In this document: positions 15,423 through 24,343 of the stretch, one piece after another
Position numbering within the stretch: position 1 is the stretch's first letter
How the letters are laid out: the number at the start of each line of letters is the position of its first letter
Assembly: GCA_017399915.1 (NCBI GenBank)
Contig: JAFQAS010000065.1
Coordinates: forward strand, 276,624 to 340,623
Source of the DNA: Muribaculaceae bacterium
GTDB taxonomy: Bacteria; Bacteroidota; Bacteroidia; Bacteroidales; Muribaculaceae
Reading direction: 5' to 3'
DNA: 64,000 nucleotides
Translations under genes and position numbers: made by a program
The notes under the pieces: generated by a model
Database searches by the model: none
Seen by the model: only the letters and a program-made list of their open reading frames with translations
What the model was told of the DNA's origin: nothing

Positions 15423-18400
15423 CTACTTCTTAATGAATTTGCTCACTTTATTGTTTCCTTGCATTTTCACGAAATATATGCCTGTGGGCAATGAACCTAC
15501 ATTTACCACAGCTTTACTTCCATCGATTACACATGCGTCGGGTTGAATTAATGCTCCCGAAAGGTTATAAATCATAATTGCAGTAATATCTTCACTACTT
15601 TCGATTGTAAATTCATCAACAACCGGATTAGGGTATAAACGAAGTGCAGTTCCCTTATCGGTGATTACACTTTCCACTCCCACACTCTTATCATGGAAAC
15701 GATATACTGCCATACCATTAGCCGGGCAATAAGAATAGATATAGTAGCTATATTCATCAATTTTTTCAGCAAAAAGCCAATTGAAAGTTGATTTGTTGCC
15801 ACCGGCTACATTACCGAGGTCGCCTATTGGCTCAACCGACGTAATAACTTCTTCGGTTGTTAAATCTCTTATAGAGAAACCTCCTCTGAAATTTGCCCCC
15901 GATGGGTACACCAATATCTCATGCCCTGAAAGAGTGAAGAAATCACCACCACCCGAAGTGTTTCGTGTGGGTGCAGTAGTTGTTCCACGACCGATAAGTA
16001 TGGATGTATTCGCACCTCCTTGATAACGATAGAATCCACCTGTGCGTACATTGTAAATCCATTCTTCAGAGTTGTTATCGATGGGAATCACAAGACTTGC
16101 AGATGTACCGGTGAGAGAAGTATAACCTGATGGAAAGACTTCTGTTATCGTGCCGTTAGACATCGATATAATGTTGATTTGGTCTTGTTTATTTGGGAAC
16201 ATATAGATATATCCATTATTGCCAAGGACATCTCCCGAAGCGGTTATGAAGTTTGTTTGACCGGCGAGGGGAACTGTTACTTCCAAATTGATTGCTTCAC
16301 CGGGGTTGTCAACAGTTGCTCCCGAAGGATAAATGATAAATTTATGTTTGCCATCGGTAGCTTTGTCATCGCGAATAATTATATTACCTACATCGTCGGT
16401 AGCTATACCCCAGCCACTTCCACCGGGGATATTGCCAATGCATCCCGAATTGTCAAATAGATACACCTTTTTATCTTCGCAATCATTCACATAGAAAATT
16501 TTGTTATAAGCGGCTCCTTGTTGAGCATTTGTTCCGTCGATATGTTCAGGAGCATTTCCTTTGTTGCGAGAGGTTTCCCATATGAGTTCAAGCGCAAAGT
16601 CGGCATTTGGCGACGGAGTAACAGTCTTGCCCTTTATCGCATATTTTCCCAAGCCCTCATTTGCAGTGAAATAATATAAGAATATATCCCCTTCGGTATA
16701 TTCTATACCGGTAAATACATAATCATTTATCTCGGCAACAGCCGAAGCCGGATTGGGCATTGAGGGAGAAATAGCTTTAGGCGATTCAATGCCATTGGTA
16801 ACGTCATACATTTTTACATCTATCCCGGCTCCATAATTGGCCGTATATGAATACACTTTGTTGGCAAGACGAAGAAATGAATGCCCTTCGGCTTCTTTGT
16901 CGAGGTGCCCCTCTTTCCATTGAGAATGTAAAGCCATTGGTTGACCTGTTTTTGCCCAATCGAAGGAGTATTGTTCGGGAGTGATTGATTTACTGTCAAT
17001 CAATAGGTTGTTGCGAGAAAATGGAGTAACCATAATTGACACATCTTCACCCCATTTTGTAGCATTGTAGTTAGAATTGTCGGCAGCGTATGTTGTTGCT
17101 GTAATCACGCCATTAGCAACTTTTGTTCCTAAAAACATGTATTCATTTACACCCTCAACAGTTACCATTGAGTAGAGATATAAATCTTTCATTCTTCCAC
17201 TCACGGCAAAGCTGCTACCAACTTCCATTGAACTCCCCACCTCAAAAGGCAAATCGTCCTTGGATTGAGACACCAACAGTTGAGGTGCGGCATCATCATT
17301 ATCCCATTTATACACATTCCATGCTGTTGCATCTGTTGCATCATAAGTCATAATTACCTCATTACAGCCGAGCAACACTCCATCGGCACTGAAAGCAATA
17401 TCGTTAAGATTGTCAACACCATCGAGTTTCATTCGCTTGATTTCGGCTCCGGTTTCGGGATTGACAATACTCAAAAGTGGGTTTTGACCGGCATCTTGAG
17501 CAAGAACATACCATTTCCCATCACGCATCAATGCTCGACGAATGTTCATTCCTGATAAAAATTCGGGCACATTGGCACTTGCCTCATATGTGGGATCGTA
17601 ATTGCCTCTTATCGCACCCTCTACTTCCGGATAATCAACAAAATTGGGAGGGAACAAAACATCAGGGTTGAGTTCGGGCAACTCTTCAGGTTCAAGATAG
17701 TCGGTAGTGATAAAATCGCAACCATAGTTGCCATAGGTTTTATATGCATTATTAGTGTTGCACGACCACGCATTAACTTTCAACCCTGCATCGTGGTAGC
17801 GACGCACTCCATCTTTTGTGATTTCAGCACCTACGCCCACACCCATGTGAATGCCACGTTCACTACACCACAACAAACTGCTCTCAAAACTTTCAGAATA
17901 AGCCAAAAGCATAAGCTGAATATCGGGATAGTTGTCGTGAATATATTGAAGACATGGCTTCATCGAGGTGAAGATGTAACATGAGTTGCGAAATCCTTTT
18001 TCCTCTATAAGTTTAATAAGATTGGGAATGCCGGAAGTGTCGCTTGAATTAATGCCTGTGGCCCATTTCAATTCAATAATAGGTATGACATTATATTCCT
18101 TACATATATCAAGATATTCAGCAAGAGTACATATATTTCCTGTATATGTTACATTGCTATGCGTTTGCGACAAAGTTTCGGCCTTGAGTGCTTCGAGAGT
18201 GTTATCAGCAATTGTGAGTGTACCACCCCAGCTTTTCAAGTCATCGTTGTGACAACACACATGAACGCCATCTTTAGTCACCTTCACATCGGTTTCAAGA
18301 CAGTGATAACCTTTTTTGGCTCCATTAATGAAAGCTTCGGCGGTGTTTTCAACCCCCCACCAACTTCCTCGGTGTCCGATTAATTTTGGTTGGGCAACTA

Positions 18401-18449
18401 CCGTTATAGTCGCTACTAAGCTCAATAAAAGTAGAGTAAATTTCTTCAT
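15423..18449 (-). CDS. Secreted GDPD-family phosphodiesterase with propeller region and type IX sorting tail
   Basis: A 1008-residue secreted protein. The signal peptide ends near VVAQ (residue 20). Residues about 21-265 form a glycerophosphodiester phosphodiesterase domain with catalytic/metal residues His26 (GHRG), Glu52/Asp54 (ETD) and His67 (CHND). GDPD enzymes split glycerophosphodiesters into an alcohol and glycerol-3-phosphate. Residues about 290-915 form a long beta-rich region of repeated strands, resembling DUF4623-type propellers. The last 75 residues (LRLYPNPVVDEFTIES to KVSKFIKK) are a Por/type IX sorting domain, so it should reach the outside through the outer membrane. The GDPD activity could release phosphate-containing headgroups, which suits the nearby phosphate locus, but no co-regulation is shown. 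Confidence 0.88.
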   Translation of the reverse strand: MKKFTLLLLSLVATITVVAQPKLIGHRGSWWGVENTAEAFINGAKKGYHCLETDVKVTKDGVHVCCHNDDLKSWGGTLTIADNTLEALKAETLSQTHSNVTYTGNICTLAEYLDICKEYNVIPIIELKWATGINSSDTSGIPNLIKLIEEKGFRNSCYIFTSMKPCLQYIHDNYPDIQLMLLAYSESFESSLLWCSERGIHMGVGVGAEITKDGVRRYHDAGLKVNAWSCNTNNAYKTYGNYGCDFITTDYLEPEELPELNPDVLFPPNFVDYPEVEGAIRGNYDPTYEASANVPEFLSGMNIRRALMRDGKWYVLAQDAGQNPLLSIVNPETGAEIKRMKLDGVDNLNDIAFSADGVLLGCNEVIMTYDATDATAWNVYKWDNDDAAPQLLVSQSKDDLPFEVGSSMEVGSSFAVSGRMKDLYLYSMVTVEGVNEYMFLGTKVANGVITATTYAADNSNYNATKWGEDVSIMVTPFSRNNLLIDSKSITPEQYSFDWAKTGQPMALHSQWKEGHLDKEAEGHSFLRLANKVYSYTANYGAGIDVKMYDVTNGIESPKAISPSMPNPASAVAEINDYVFTGIEYTEGDIFLYYFTANEGLGKYAIKGKTVTPSPNADFALELIWETSRNKGNAPEHIDGTNAQQGAAYNKIFYVNDCEDKKVYLFDNSGCIGNIPGGSGWGIATDDVGNIIIRDDKATDGKHKFIIYPSGATVDNPGEAINLEVTVPLAGQTNFITASGDVLGNNGYIYMFPNKQDQINIISMSNGTITEVFPSGYTSLTGTSASLVIPIDNNSEEWIYNVRTGGFYRYQGGANTSILIGRGTTTAPTRNTSGGGDFFTLSGHEILVYPSGANFRGGFSIRDLTTEEVITSVEPIGDLGNVAGGNKSTFNWLFAEKIDEYSYYIYSYCPANGMAVYRFHDKSVGVESVITDKGTALRLYPNPVVDEFTIESSEDITAIMIYNLSGALIQPDACVIDGSKAVVNVGSLPTGIYFVKMQGNNKVSKFIKK

Positions 18450-18528
18450 AAATTATAGATTTAAGTTAATATTTCGGTAAATATAGCAATATTTTGCGAC
18501 AAACTCATCATTTCAGTAAAATTTTGAG

Positions 18529-18536
18529 TAACTTTG
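18529..18536 (+). promoter_or_regulatory. -7 promoter element (TAACTTTG), leaderless start
   Basis: TAACTTTG ends 8 bp before the ATG at 18545, so the transcript should start at or within about 2 nt of the start codon. Confidence 0.6.
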
Positions 18537-18544
18537 AAGCCTGA

Positions 18545-20527
18545 ATGAAAAAATATCAACAATATACACTCCTATTTTTTGCCGTTGCCATAACTTTGAT
18601 CATGGCGGCGTGTGCAAGTATCGGTCGCCCCGAGGGAGGACCTCGCGATGAGCTACCTCCGGTATTCGTCAGCAGCAATCCCGTTCAAGGTGCTACCAAC
18701 GTAAAAAGCAACAAAATAGAGATTTTCTTCGATGAAAACCTCAAAGTGGAAGATGTGGCTAACAAAGTGGTTATCTCTCCTGCTCAAAAGGCTATGCCTT
18801 CAATTGTTGCCAACGGGAAAAAAATCTTAGTCGAACTTCGCGACACTCTTAAAGAAAACACCACTTATACCATCGATTTCTCCGATGCTATTCGCGACCT
18901 CAACGAAGGAAATCCTCTCGATGGTTTTGCACTTGATTTCTCTACCGGCGAAACTCTCGACTCTCTTCGCATCTCAGGTATAGTGCTTGAAGCTCGAAAT
19001 CTCGAGCCGGCACAAGGCATGCTCGTCGGGGTATATAGCAACACTGCCGACTCTGCTATAACGACTCTCCCTTTTGATAGAATCGCAAAGACCAATCAAT
19101 TAGGCCAATTCACCGTGCGCGGTCTTAAACCCGGGAGCTATAAAATCTATGCTCTTACCGACAAAAACCGCGACTATCATTGGGACCGCACCGAAGACGT
19201 GGCTTTTTATGATCTCGAAGTATCGCCCACAACCGAACCCATTGAGGTTACCGACACTCTTAGAGCCTCAAACGGAACAGATTCATTAGTAGTGCGACAA
19301 GGTGTGAAATTTCTCCCCAATAATATTCTACTCACTTGGTTTAACGAGGGTTATGCGGCTCAATACTTAAAAGACTACAAACGCCCTAATCGACGTCAAA
19401 TAACTTTTAACTTCGCCACAAAGGCCGACTCGCTTCCAATTATCACTATTATCAATGGGCCGAAAGCGGGGCTTAATATCGAAGAATGGGCCGAAATTAA
19501 TGCCAATGAAACTCTCGACACTCTTGAATATTGGATTAATGAGCCTGCCATTCTTGCACAAGACTCTATTTTAGTTGAAGCTAAATATTTAAGAACCGAC
19601 ACCAACGAAAACCTATCGTGGACCACCGATACTCTTAAATTAAACTTCAAAGAAAAGAAACAGAAAAAGAAAAAAGATGATGAAAAGGCCGACTCTGTGC
19701 CACAACTCAATTTCATCAATTTAACTCTTCAAGCAGCAAATCCGCAAGAAGTAAATCGTCCTCTAAGAATATTATCATCTCAACCTCTCGCATCAATCGA
19801 CAATGATGGCATCAATCTGTCGATAAAAATCGACACGGTGTGGGAAAAGATTCCTAATATACGACTAATCCCCGACTCTACCGGTAAGGTGCTTAACTTT
19901 ACCATCAACAATAAATGGGAACCCGGGGGCAAATATAAATTAGAAATCGACTCAGCGGCGATTGTTGGCATTTACGATGAATGGAACAAACCATTTAAAC
20001 AAGAATTCTCTGTGAGAGCCAACGAGGATTATACCAACTTATTCTTCAGCGTTTCAGGCACAGACCAACCTCTTGTTGTGGAATTGCTCAACAATAGCGA
20101 CAAAGTTGTCGCTACCGCTCCGGTAATCGACGGCACTGCTTCATTCAGATATATGCTTCCGGGCACATTCTATGCTCGAGCATTTATCGATAGCAACAAC
20201 AATGGCATCTACGATACCGGCAACATTGCCCAAAAACTTCAGCCCGAAGAGATATACTATTATCCCAAGAAGATCAATGCACGGAAAAATTGGGATATAG
20301 AACAATCGTGGAATATCTACGAGCAACCTCTCGATCTTCAAAAACCGCTTGACATAAAGAAAAACAAGCCGGCCCAAAAGAAATCAGACAAAGACAACAA
20401 TCAAAACGAAGAGGAAGAGGAAGAATATGATGAATTTGACGACGAATATTACACAAACCCTAACCGTCAAAACAATTCATCGGGTTCATCAATCAACCGC
20501 AACGGCTTGCGCCGCAACCCATATTAA
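18545..20527 (+). CDS. Ig-like domain (Big_5) lipoprotein
   Basis: A 660-residue lipoprotein with lipobox MAAC (Cys23) followed by ASIGRPEGGPRDELPP, a common opening in this Bacteroidales family. Residues about 37-135 form an SbsA/Big_5-type Ig-like domain (NPVQGATNVKSNKIEIFFDE, YTIDFSDAIRDLNEGN). A transthyretin-like segment follows near 195-225 (GLKPGSYKIYALTDKNRDY), then further beta-rich stretches with a Lys-rich insert (about 377-385) and a low-complexity acidic C-terminal tail (NEEEEEEYDEFDDEYY). No catalytic motif is seen; it is probably a surface or periplasmic structural protein. It is followed after 28 bp by the DUF3822-rsmD pair. The start is near-leaderless. Confidence 0.85.
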   Translation: MKKYQQYTLLFFAVAITLIMAACASIGRPEGGPRDELPPVFVSSNPVQGATNVKSNKIEIFFDENLKVEDVANKVVISPAQKAMPSIVANGKKILVELRDTLKENTTYTIDFSDAIRDLNEGNPLDGFALDFSTGETLDSLRISGIVLEARNLEPAQGMLVGVYSNTADSAITTLPFDRIAKTNQLGQFTVRGLKPGSYKIYALTDKNRDYHWDRTEDVAFYDLEVSPTTEPIEVTDTLRASNGTDSLVVRQGVKFLPNNILLTWFNEGYAAQYLKDYKRPNRRQITFNFATKADSLPIITIINGPKAGLNIEEWAEINANETLDTLEYWINEPAILAQDSILVEAKYLRTDTNENLSWTTDTLKLNFKEKKQKKKKDDEKADSVPQLNFINLTLQAANPQEVNRPLRILSSQPLASIDNDGINLSIKIDTVWEKIPNIRLIPDSTGKVLNFTINNKWEPGGKYKLEIDSAAIVGIYDEWNKPFKQEFSVRANEDYTNLFFSVSGTDQPLVVELLNNSDKVVATAPVIDGTASFRYMLPGTFYARAFIDSNNNGIYDTGNIAQKLQPEEIYYYPKKINARKNWDIEQSWNIYEQPLDLQKPLDIKKNKPAQKKSDKDNNQNEEEEEEYDEFDDEYYTNPNRQNNSSGSSINRNGLRRNPY

Positions 20528-20555
20528 TCACTTAAACATCAACCCCGAGCGATAA

Positions 20556-21386
20556 ATGGAACAAATCAAAGGATTAGATAAAGACCTTATTAAGGACACG
20601 CATCTTTGGCGATTGGCATTGCGTATTGATGAGAATAAAATGCACGTCGTGCTCTTTTGCTCCATAGAGGATAATTCTCTAATCTACCGAGAGATACCCC
20701 TCGACTCGGCGGCTCAATCTCATCAAAAAGCCATTGAGGAGGCTATTTACGACAATCCCCTGCTCTTGAGCGATTTTCAACGCGTCGACTGCGTAATCGA
20801 AACCGACAAATTCACTGTCATTCCTTCCGAGATTGATGATGCCGATGTGAAAGAAAAGATTTTCAACACCACATTCCCCTCTTTCGACGGTGTGATGATT
20901 GAAAACAAATTAAGCGAACTAAATGCAACCCTTTTAATGGGACTAAATGCCGAATTGACCAATTTCATTCGACGCACATTCAACAATCCCAACATTCTAC
21001 ATCATCTCACTCCTTTGTGCATTTATTTCAATCGAAAAAATAAAATGGGCAATGCCGGAAAGATGTATGCACACATACACGATAACCAACTCAACCTCCT
21101 TTCATTCGGCAAAGATACTCTCCGCTTAGCCAATTCATATGCATTCCGCGACCCAATGGACGCTGTTTACTACATTCTTGCATGCCGAAAAATGCTAAAT
21201 CTCGACCCGGGTAGCGACGAGATGCTTATCGCAGGCGACAACTCGGTGCGTGAAGCAATCACACCCACCCTTCGCGAATATCTTGCATATGTGATGCCGG
21301 TCATCTTCCCTTCTTCTATGTTTAAAGCCGGCAAAGATGCTCTCAATGCTCCATTTGATTTAATTGTGTTACCATTATGCGAATAA
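20556..21386 (+). CDS. DUF3822 family protein
   Basis: A 276-residue soluble protein with no signal peptide or membrane segment. It fits DUF3822, a Bacteroidetes family with an actin-like fold proposed for related proteins, usually encoded directly before rsmD. Visible features are an alternating beta start (LWRLALRIDENKMHVVLF), the segment HHLTPLCIYFNRKNK near 151, and MYAHIHDNQLNLLSFGK near 172. The function is unknown. Its end overlaps rsmD by 10 bp, so the two are translationally coupled. The family call rests on context plus overall pattern. Confidence 0.8.
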   Translation: MEQIKGLDKDLIKDTHLWRLALRIDENKMHVVLFCSIEDNSLIYREIPLDSAAQSHQKAIEEAIYDNPLLLSDFQRVDCVIETDKFTVIPSEIDDADVKEKIFNTTFPSFDGVMIENKLSELNATLLMGLNAELTNFIRRTFNNPNILHHLTPLCIYFNRKNKMGNAGKMYAHIHDNQLNLLSFGKDTLRLANSYAFRDPMDAVYYILACRKMLNLDPGSDEMLIAGDNSVREAITPTLREYLAYVMPVIFPSSMFKAGKDALNAPFDLIVLPLCE

Positions 21387-21922
21387 TCAGAGGAAAATAT
21401 GGCCGCCGACGTTTCGATGTGCCTACAAATATAACTGCTCGCCCCACTACCGACTTTGCTCGCGAAAACCTATTCAACGTGCTTGAAAACATCGTTGACT
21501 TCGAAGGGCTCACCGCCCTCGACCTATTTGCAGGCACAGGCGCTATAAGTTTCGAGCTACTCTCTCGTGGCTGCAAATCGGTTACCTCCGTTGAAAAAGC
21601 TTCTACTCAATATGCCTTTATGAAAAAAGTTGAAGCTCAATTAAAATGCGACAACTTCAATCTCATTCGTGGCGACGCATTGAGATATATCGACTCAGCA
21701 CTTGCAAAATATGATATCATTTTTGCCGACCCCCCTTATGACCTAAAAGGGTTTGGCGAAATTCCCGAAAAGATTCTCAACTCACAAATGCTTAAACCGG
21801 GATCGATTTTCATAATTGAACATTCGCGCAACTACAATTTTTCTCATTTGCCACATTTCAATTCTCAACGCACCTATGGCAGTGTCAACTTCTCGATATT
21901 CATCATAGAAGAAGAAAATTAA
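21377..21922 (+). CDS. rsmD: 16S rRNA (guanine966-N2)-methyltransferase RsmD
   Basis: A 181-residue SAM-dependent methyltransferase. The N-terminus MRIIRGKYGRRRF and the RPTTDFARENLFN segment (about 23-35) are diagnostic of RsmD. The SAM-binding motif LDLFAGTGAISFE lies near 48-60 and the catalytic motif FADPPYD near 116-122. It methylates G966 of 16S rRNA in 30S subunits. Length is normal for the family. It is translationally coupled to DUF3822 by a 10-bp overlap. Confidence 0.93.
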   Translation: MRIIRGKYGRRRFDVPTNITARPTTDFARENLFNVLENIVDFEGLTALDLFAGTGAISFELLSRGCKSVTSVEKASTQYAFMKKVEAQLKCDNFNLIRGDALRYIDSALAKYDIIFADPPYDLKGFGEIPEKILNSQMLKPGSIFIIEHSRNYNFSHLPHFNSQRTYGSVNFSIFIIEEEN

Positions 21923-21974
21923 ACTCTTTTTCGCTCCGAAGCCGTTGCCTTACATCAAAAAACGAGAAAAAAGT

Positions 21975-22005
21975 TTTGCGAAATAAAAAAATAGCCTTAC
22001 CTTTG
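21975..22005 (+). promoter_or_regulatory. Complete Bacteroidetes promoter of tRNA-Lys
   Basis: TTTG at 21975-21978, a 19-nt spacer, then TACCTTTG at 21998-22005. This is a textbook -33/-7 pair, 22 bp before the tRNA 5' end, and the clearest promoter in the window. Confidence 0.85.
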
Positions 22006-22027
22006 CATCGCATTTGCAAAAAGCTAT

Positions 22028-22100
22028 GACTCCGTAGCTCAGTTGGTAGAGCAAATGACTCTTAATCATTGGGTCGAGAGTTCGAGCCTCTCCGGGGTCA
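22028..22100 (+). tRNA. tRNA-Lys (anticodon CTT)
   Basis: 73-nt cloverleaf. The acceptor is GACTCCG/CGGGGTC, D-arm AGCTCAGTTGGTAGAGC, anticodon stem AATGA/TCATT around loop CTCTTAA (anticodon CTT), and T-arm with GTTCGAGCC. The CCA is not encoded. A terminator follows. Confidence 0.96.
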
Positions 22101-22107
22101 CTCAGAA

Positions 22108-22140
22108 AAGAAATTCCAAAATCGGAATTTCTTTTTTTAT
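22108..22140 (+). terminator. Terminator of tRNA-Lys
   Basis: 8-bp stem GAAATTCC (22110-22117) / GGAATTTC (22124-22131) followed by seven T. Confidence 0.9.
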
Positions 22141-22179
22141 TTTATCCATACTCCTACATATTTTCTCGAAAAGTTTCAT

Positions 22180-22187
22180 TATCTTTG
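22180..22187 (+). promoter_or_regulatory. -7 promoter element (TATCTTTG) of dnaX
   Basis: TATCTTTG 25 bp before the dnaX start; no TTTG at the expected -33 place. Confidence 0.55.
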
Positions 22188-22212
22188 CCCTAAATAGCAC
22201 AACACTACTTAA

Positions 22213-24009
22213 ATGGAAAAATATTTAGTATCAGCTCGTAAATACCGCCCGTCAACCTTCAACTCGGTTGTGGGGCAAAAAGCGCTCACGGTCACACTGC
22301 GCAACTCGATTACAACCGACCGTTTGGCTCACGCCTACCTTTTCTGCGGTTCGCGTGGTGTAGGTAAAACATCATGTGCGCGCATCTTTGCCAAAACAAT
22401 CAACTGCACCAACCGCACTGCCGAGGGTGATGCCTGCAACGAATGCGAATCATGCAGAGCATTCAACGAAAACCGTTCGCTCAACATTATCGAGCTCGAT
22501 GCCGCCTCAAACAATAGCGTTGATGATATTCGCGCGCTTGTCGAACAGGTGCAAATACCCCCCACTTCGGGAAAATACCGAGTGTTTATCGTCGATGAGG
22601 TTCATATGCTTTCACAAGCCGCGTTCAATGCGTTCCTCAAAACCCTCGAAGAGCCTCCCGGTTATGTGATATTTATCCTCGCCACCACCGAGAAGCACAA
22701 AATATTGGCCACCATTCTTTCACGATGCCAAATCTACGACTTCAACCGCATCACAATTCAAGATATGGTCGACCACCTCACCTATGTGGCATCTCAAGAG
22801 GGCATATCGGTTGAGCCATCGGCTCTCAACATCATAGCTCGCAAAGCCGACGGCGCAATGCGCGACGCCCTATCAATCTTCGACCAGGTAGCCGCCTCTT
22901 CCATGGGGAATATTACATATCAATCAACCATTGACAACCTCAATATCCTCGACTACGAATATTATAACAGGCTTTTCGATGCATTTCTTAATCAAGATGT
23001 ACCACAAGCTCTATTAATATACAAGGAGATTCGCGAAAAAGGTTTTGACTCGCTATTCTTTATCAACGGATTAGCCTCACACCTTCGCGACCTCATGGTA
23101 GCTCGCGACCCTCAAACCATATGCCTGCTCGAAGCAAGCGACGAAGCCCGCAAGGCGACAGCACAGTTAGCATCGCGATGCACTCCCCAATTTTTCTACA
23201 AAGCAATGGCTCTTTGCAACGATGCCGACCTAAACTATCGCACCGCTTCAAACAAGCAATTCCTCGTTGAGCTATTGCTCATCAAATTGTGCCAACTGCT
23301 TAGCCCCTCGCCTATTAATGCCGGCGACGGAGAGGGGCAACTAAAAAAAATCACGCCGGCCGGTGAAGCGAAACAACCTGTCGCTTCCACGCCTCAACAA
23401 CCTGCCGCTCACGCTCCGGCGCCTATCCCGGCACCTGCTCCAACTCCGGCTCCGGCTCCGGCTCCTCCGCAAGTGTCGGTGCCGCATAGCGCACCTATTC
23501 CGGCGGCTCCATCTCACGCAATGGCCACTCCTGCTCCCGGTGCCAAAACTCGCACCATAGGACTAAATGCGCCCAAATTATCACTTAAAGGTGTAACGAA
23601 AGAATCGAAACAATCGGCTACGACAAACTATATCTCTCAGAATCGAAACAATGAGTTCTCTGATGCAGCGATCGACACTGCGTGGGAAACATATATCTCA
23701 TCTCACCCCACTGCGCATATTCTAATCAATACAATGCGTGCGGCTCGACCACGTCGCGTCGAAGGAACCCGATTTGTTATAATGGTAGAAAACCCGGGGC
23801 AGGTCGAATTGATGAACAATGCAATGACCGACATCATCACATATCTTGCCAATCAACTCTCTAACGACCATATAACCATCGAAATCACGCTCAACGAAGG
23901 CGAAAGTTCTCCTCATGTGTGGGATTCTCGCGAAGTATTCTCCCACATATTACAGGAAACACCTAATATGAAAGAATTCGTAGAACGTTTCAAGCTCACA
24001 TTAAGTTAG
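22213..24009 (+). CDS. dnaX: DNA polymerase III subunit gamma/tau
   Basis: The clamp-loader ATPase, 598 residues. The N-terminal MEKYLVSARKYRPSTFNSVVGQ is typical. Walker A GSRGVGKTS lies near 46-54, a zinc-binding cysteine cluster (NCTNRTAEGDACNECESC) near 64-81, Walker B FIVDEVHML near 120-128 and sensor/arginine-finger SRCQIYDF near 170-177. Residues about 375-435 form an Ala/Pro-rich low-complexity linker, and the rest is the tau-like tail. It loads the beta clamp and links polymerase to helicase. Long dnaX genes sometimes make a short gamma form by frameshifting; no clear slippery site was looked for beyond a run of A near 23342-23350, which lies in front of the linker and is a possible candidate. 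Confidence 0.95.
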   Translation: MEKYLVSARKYRPSTFNSVVGQKALTVTLRNSITTDRLAHAYLFCGSRGVGKTSCARIFAKTINCTNRTAEGDACNECESCRAFNENRSLNIIELDAASNNSVDDIRALVEQVQIPPTSGKYRVFIVDEVHMLSQAAFNAFLKTLEEPPGYVIFILATTEKHKILATILSRCQIYDFNRITIQDMVDHLTYVASQEGISVEPSALNIIARKADGAMRDALSIFDQVAASSMGNITYQSTIDNLNILDYEYYNRLFDAFLNQDVPQALLIYKEIREKGFDSLFFINGLASHLRDLMVARDPQTICLLEASDEARKATAQLASRCTPQFFYKAMALCNDADLNYRTASNKQFLVELLLIKLCQLLSPSPINAGDGEGQLKKITPAGEAKQPVASTPQQPAAHAPAPIPAPAPTPAPAPAPPQVSVPHSAPIPAAPSHAMATPAPGAKTRTIGLNAPKLSLKGVTKESKQSATTNYISQNRNNEFSDAAIDTAWETYISSHPTAHILINTMRAARPRRVEGTRFVIMVENPGQVELMNNAMTDIITYLANQLSNDHITIEITLNEGESSPHVWDSREVFSHILQETPNMKEFVERFKLTLS

Positions 24010-24343
24010 AGGGGATTTTCATCCTCCTAACACATTCCACCGCAAGCAATTATAAGGATAGCCATTCTTTTCTTTGCGAAGTTCGCTTTTAAACAAAAGT
24101 TGACGGTTGCATAGAATATATTCTGCATTTTGAATTAAATCACATGCTATTGAGAGGCTAAAAACACTCAAATCCTCACTCTTTACACTAATTTTTGGTT
24201 AAAAATTTGGTCATCAACAAAAAAAGAATTACCTTTACCATGTTTTATTGGCTATTTGTAGCTTTTTAGCTAAAAACTAACCATAACACATTAATAATAA
24301 AAGGAAAAAATCACTTTTTTTGTTTAACTAAATTAATATCAAA
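24010..24343. other. 334-bp spacer between dnaX and the secreted-protein gene
   Basis: The right part holds the promoter at 24206-24237 and an AATTTTT/AAAAATT hairpin at 24190-24207. The left part holds a 59-codon minus-strand open frame (24019-24198) with coding-like sequence but no ATG, perhaps a gene remnant. Nothing else is recognised. Confidence 0.5.
24206..24237 (+). promoter_or_regulatory. Promoter of the 1037-residue secreted protein
   Basis: TTTG at 24206-24209, 20-nt spacer, then TACCTTTA at 24230-24237, one base off the -7 consensus. The predicted leader is about 100 nt, A-rich, with a small TAGC/GCTA hairpin. Confidence 0.65.

Noticed and set aside
23342..23350. Confident programmed frameshift site in dnaX
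   Set aside because: There is an A run before the Pro-rich linker, but no clear downstream stem or early stop was established, so it is only mentioned as a possibility.
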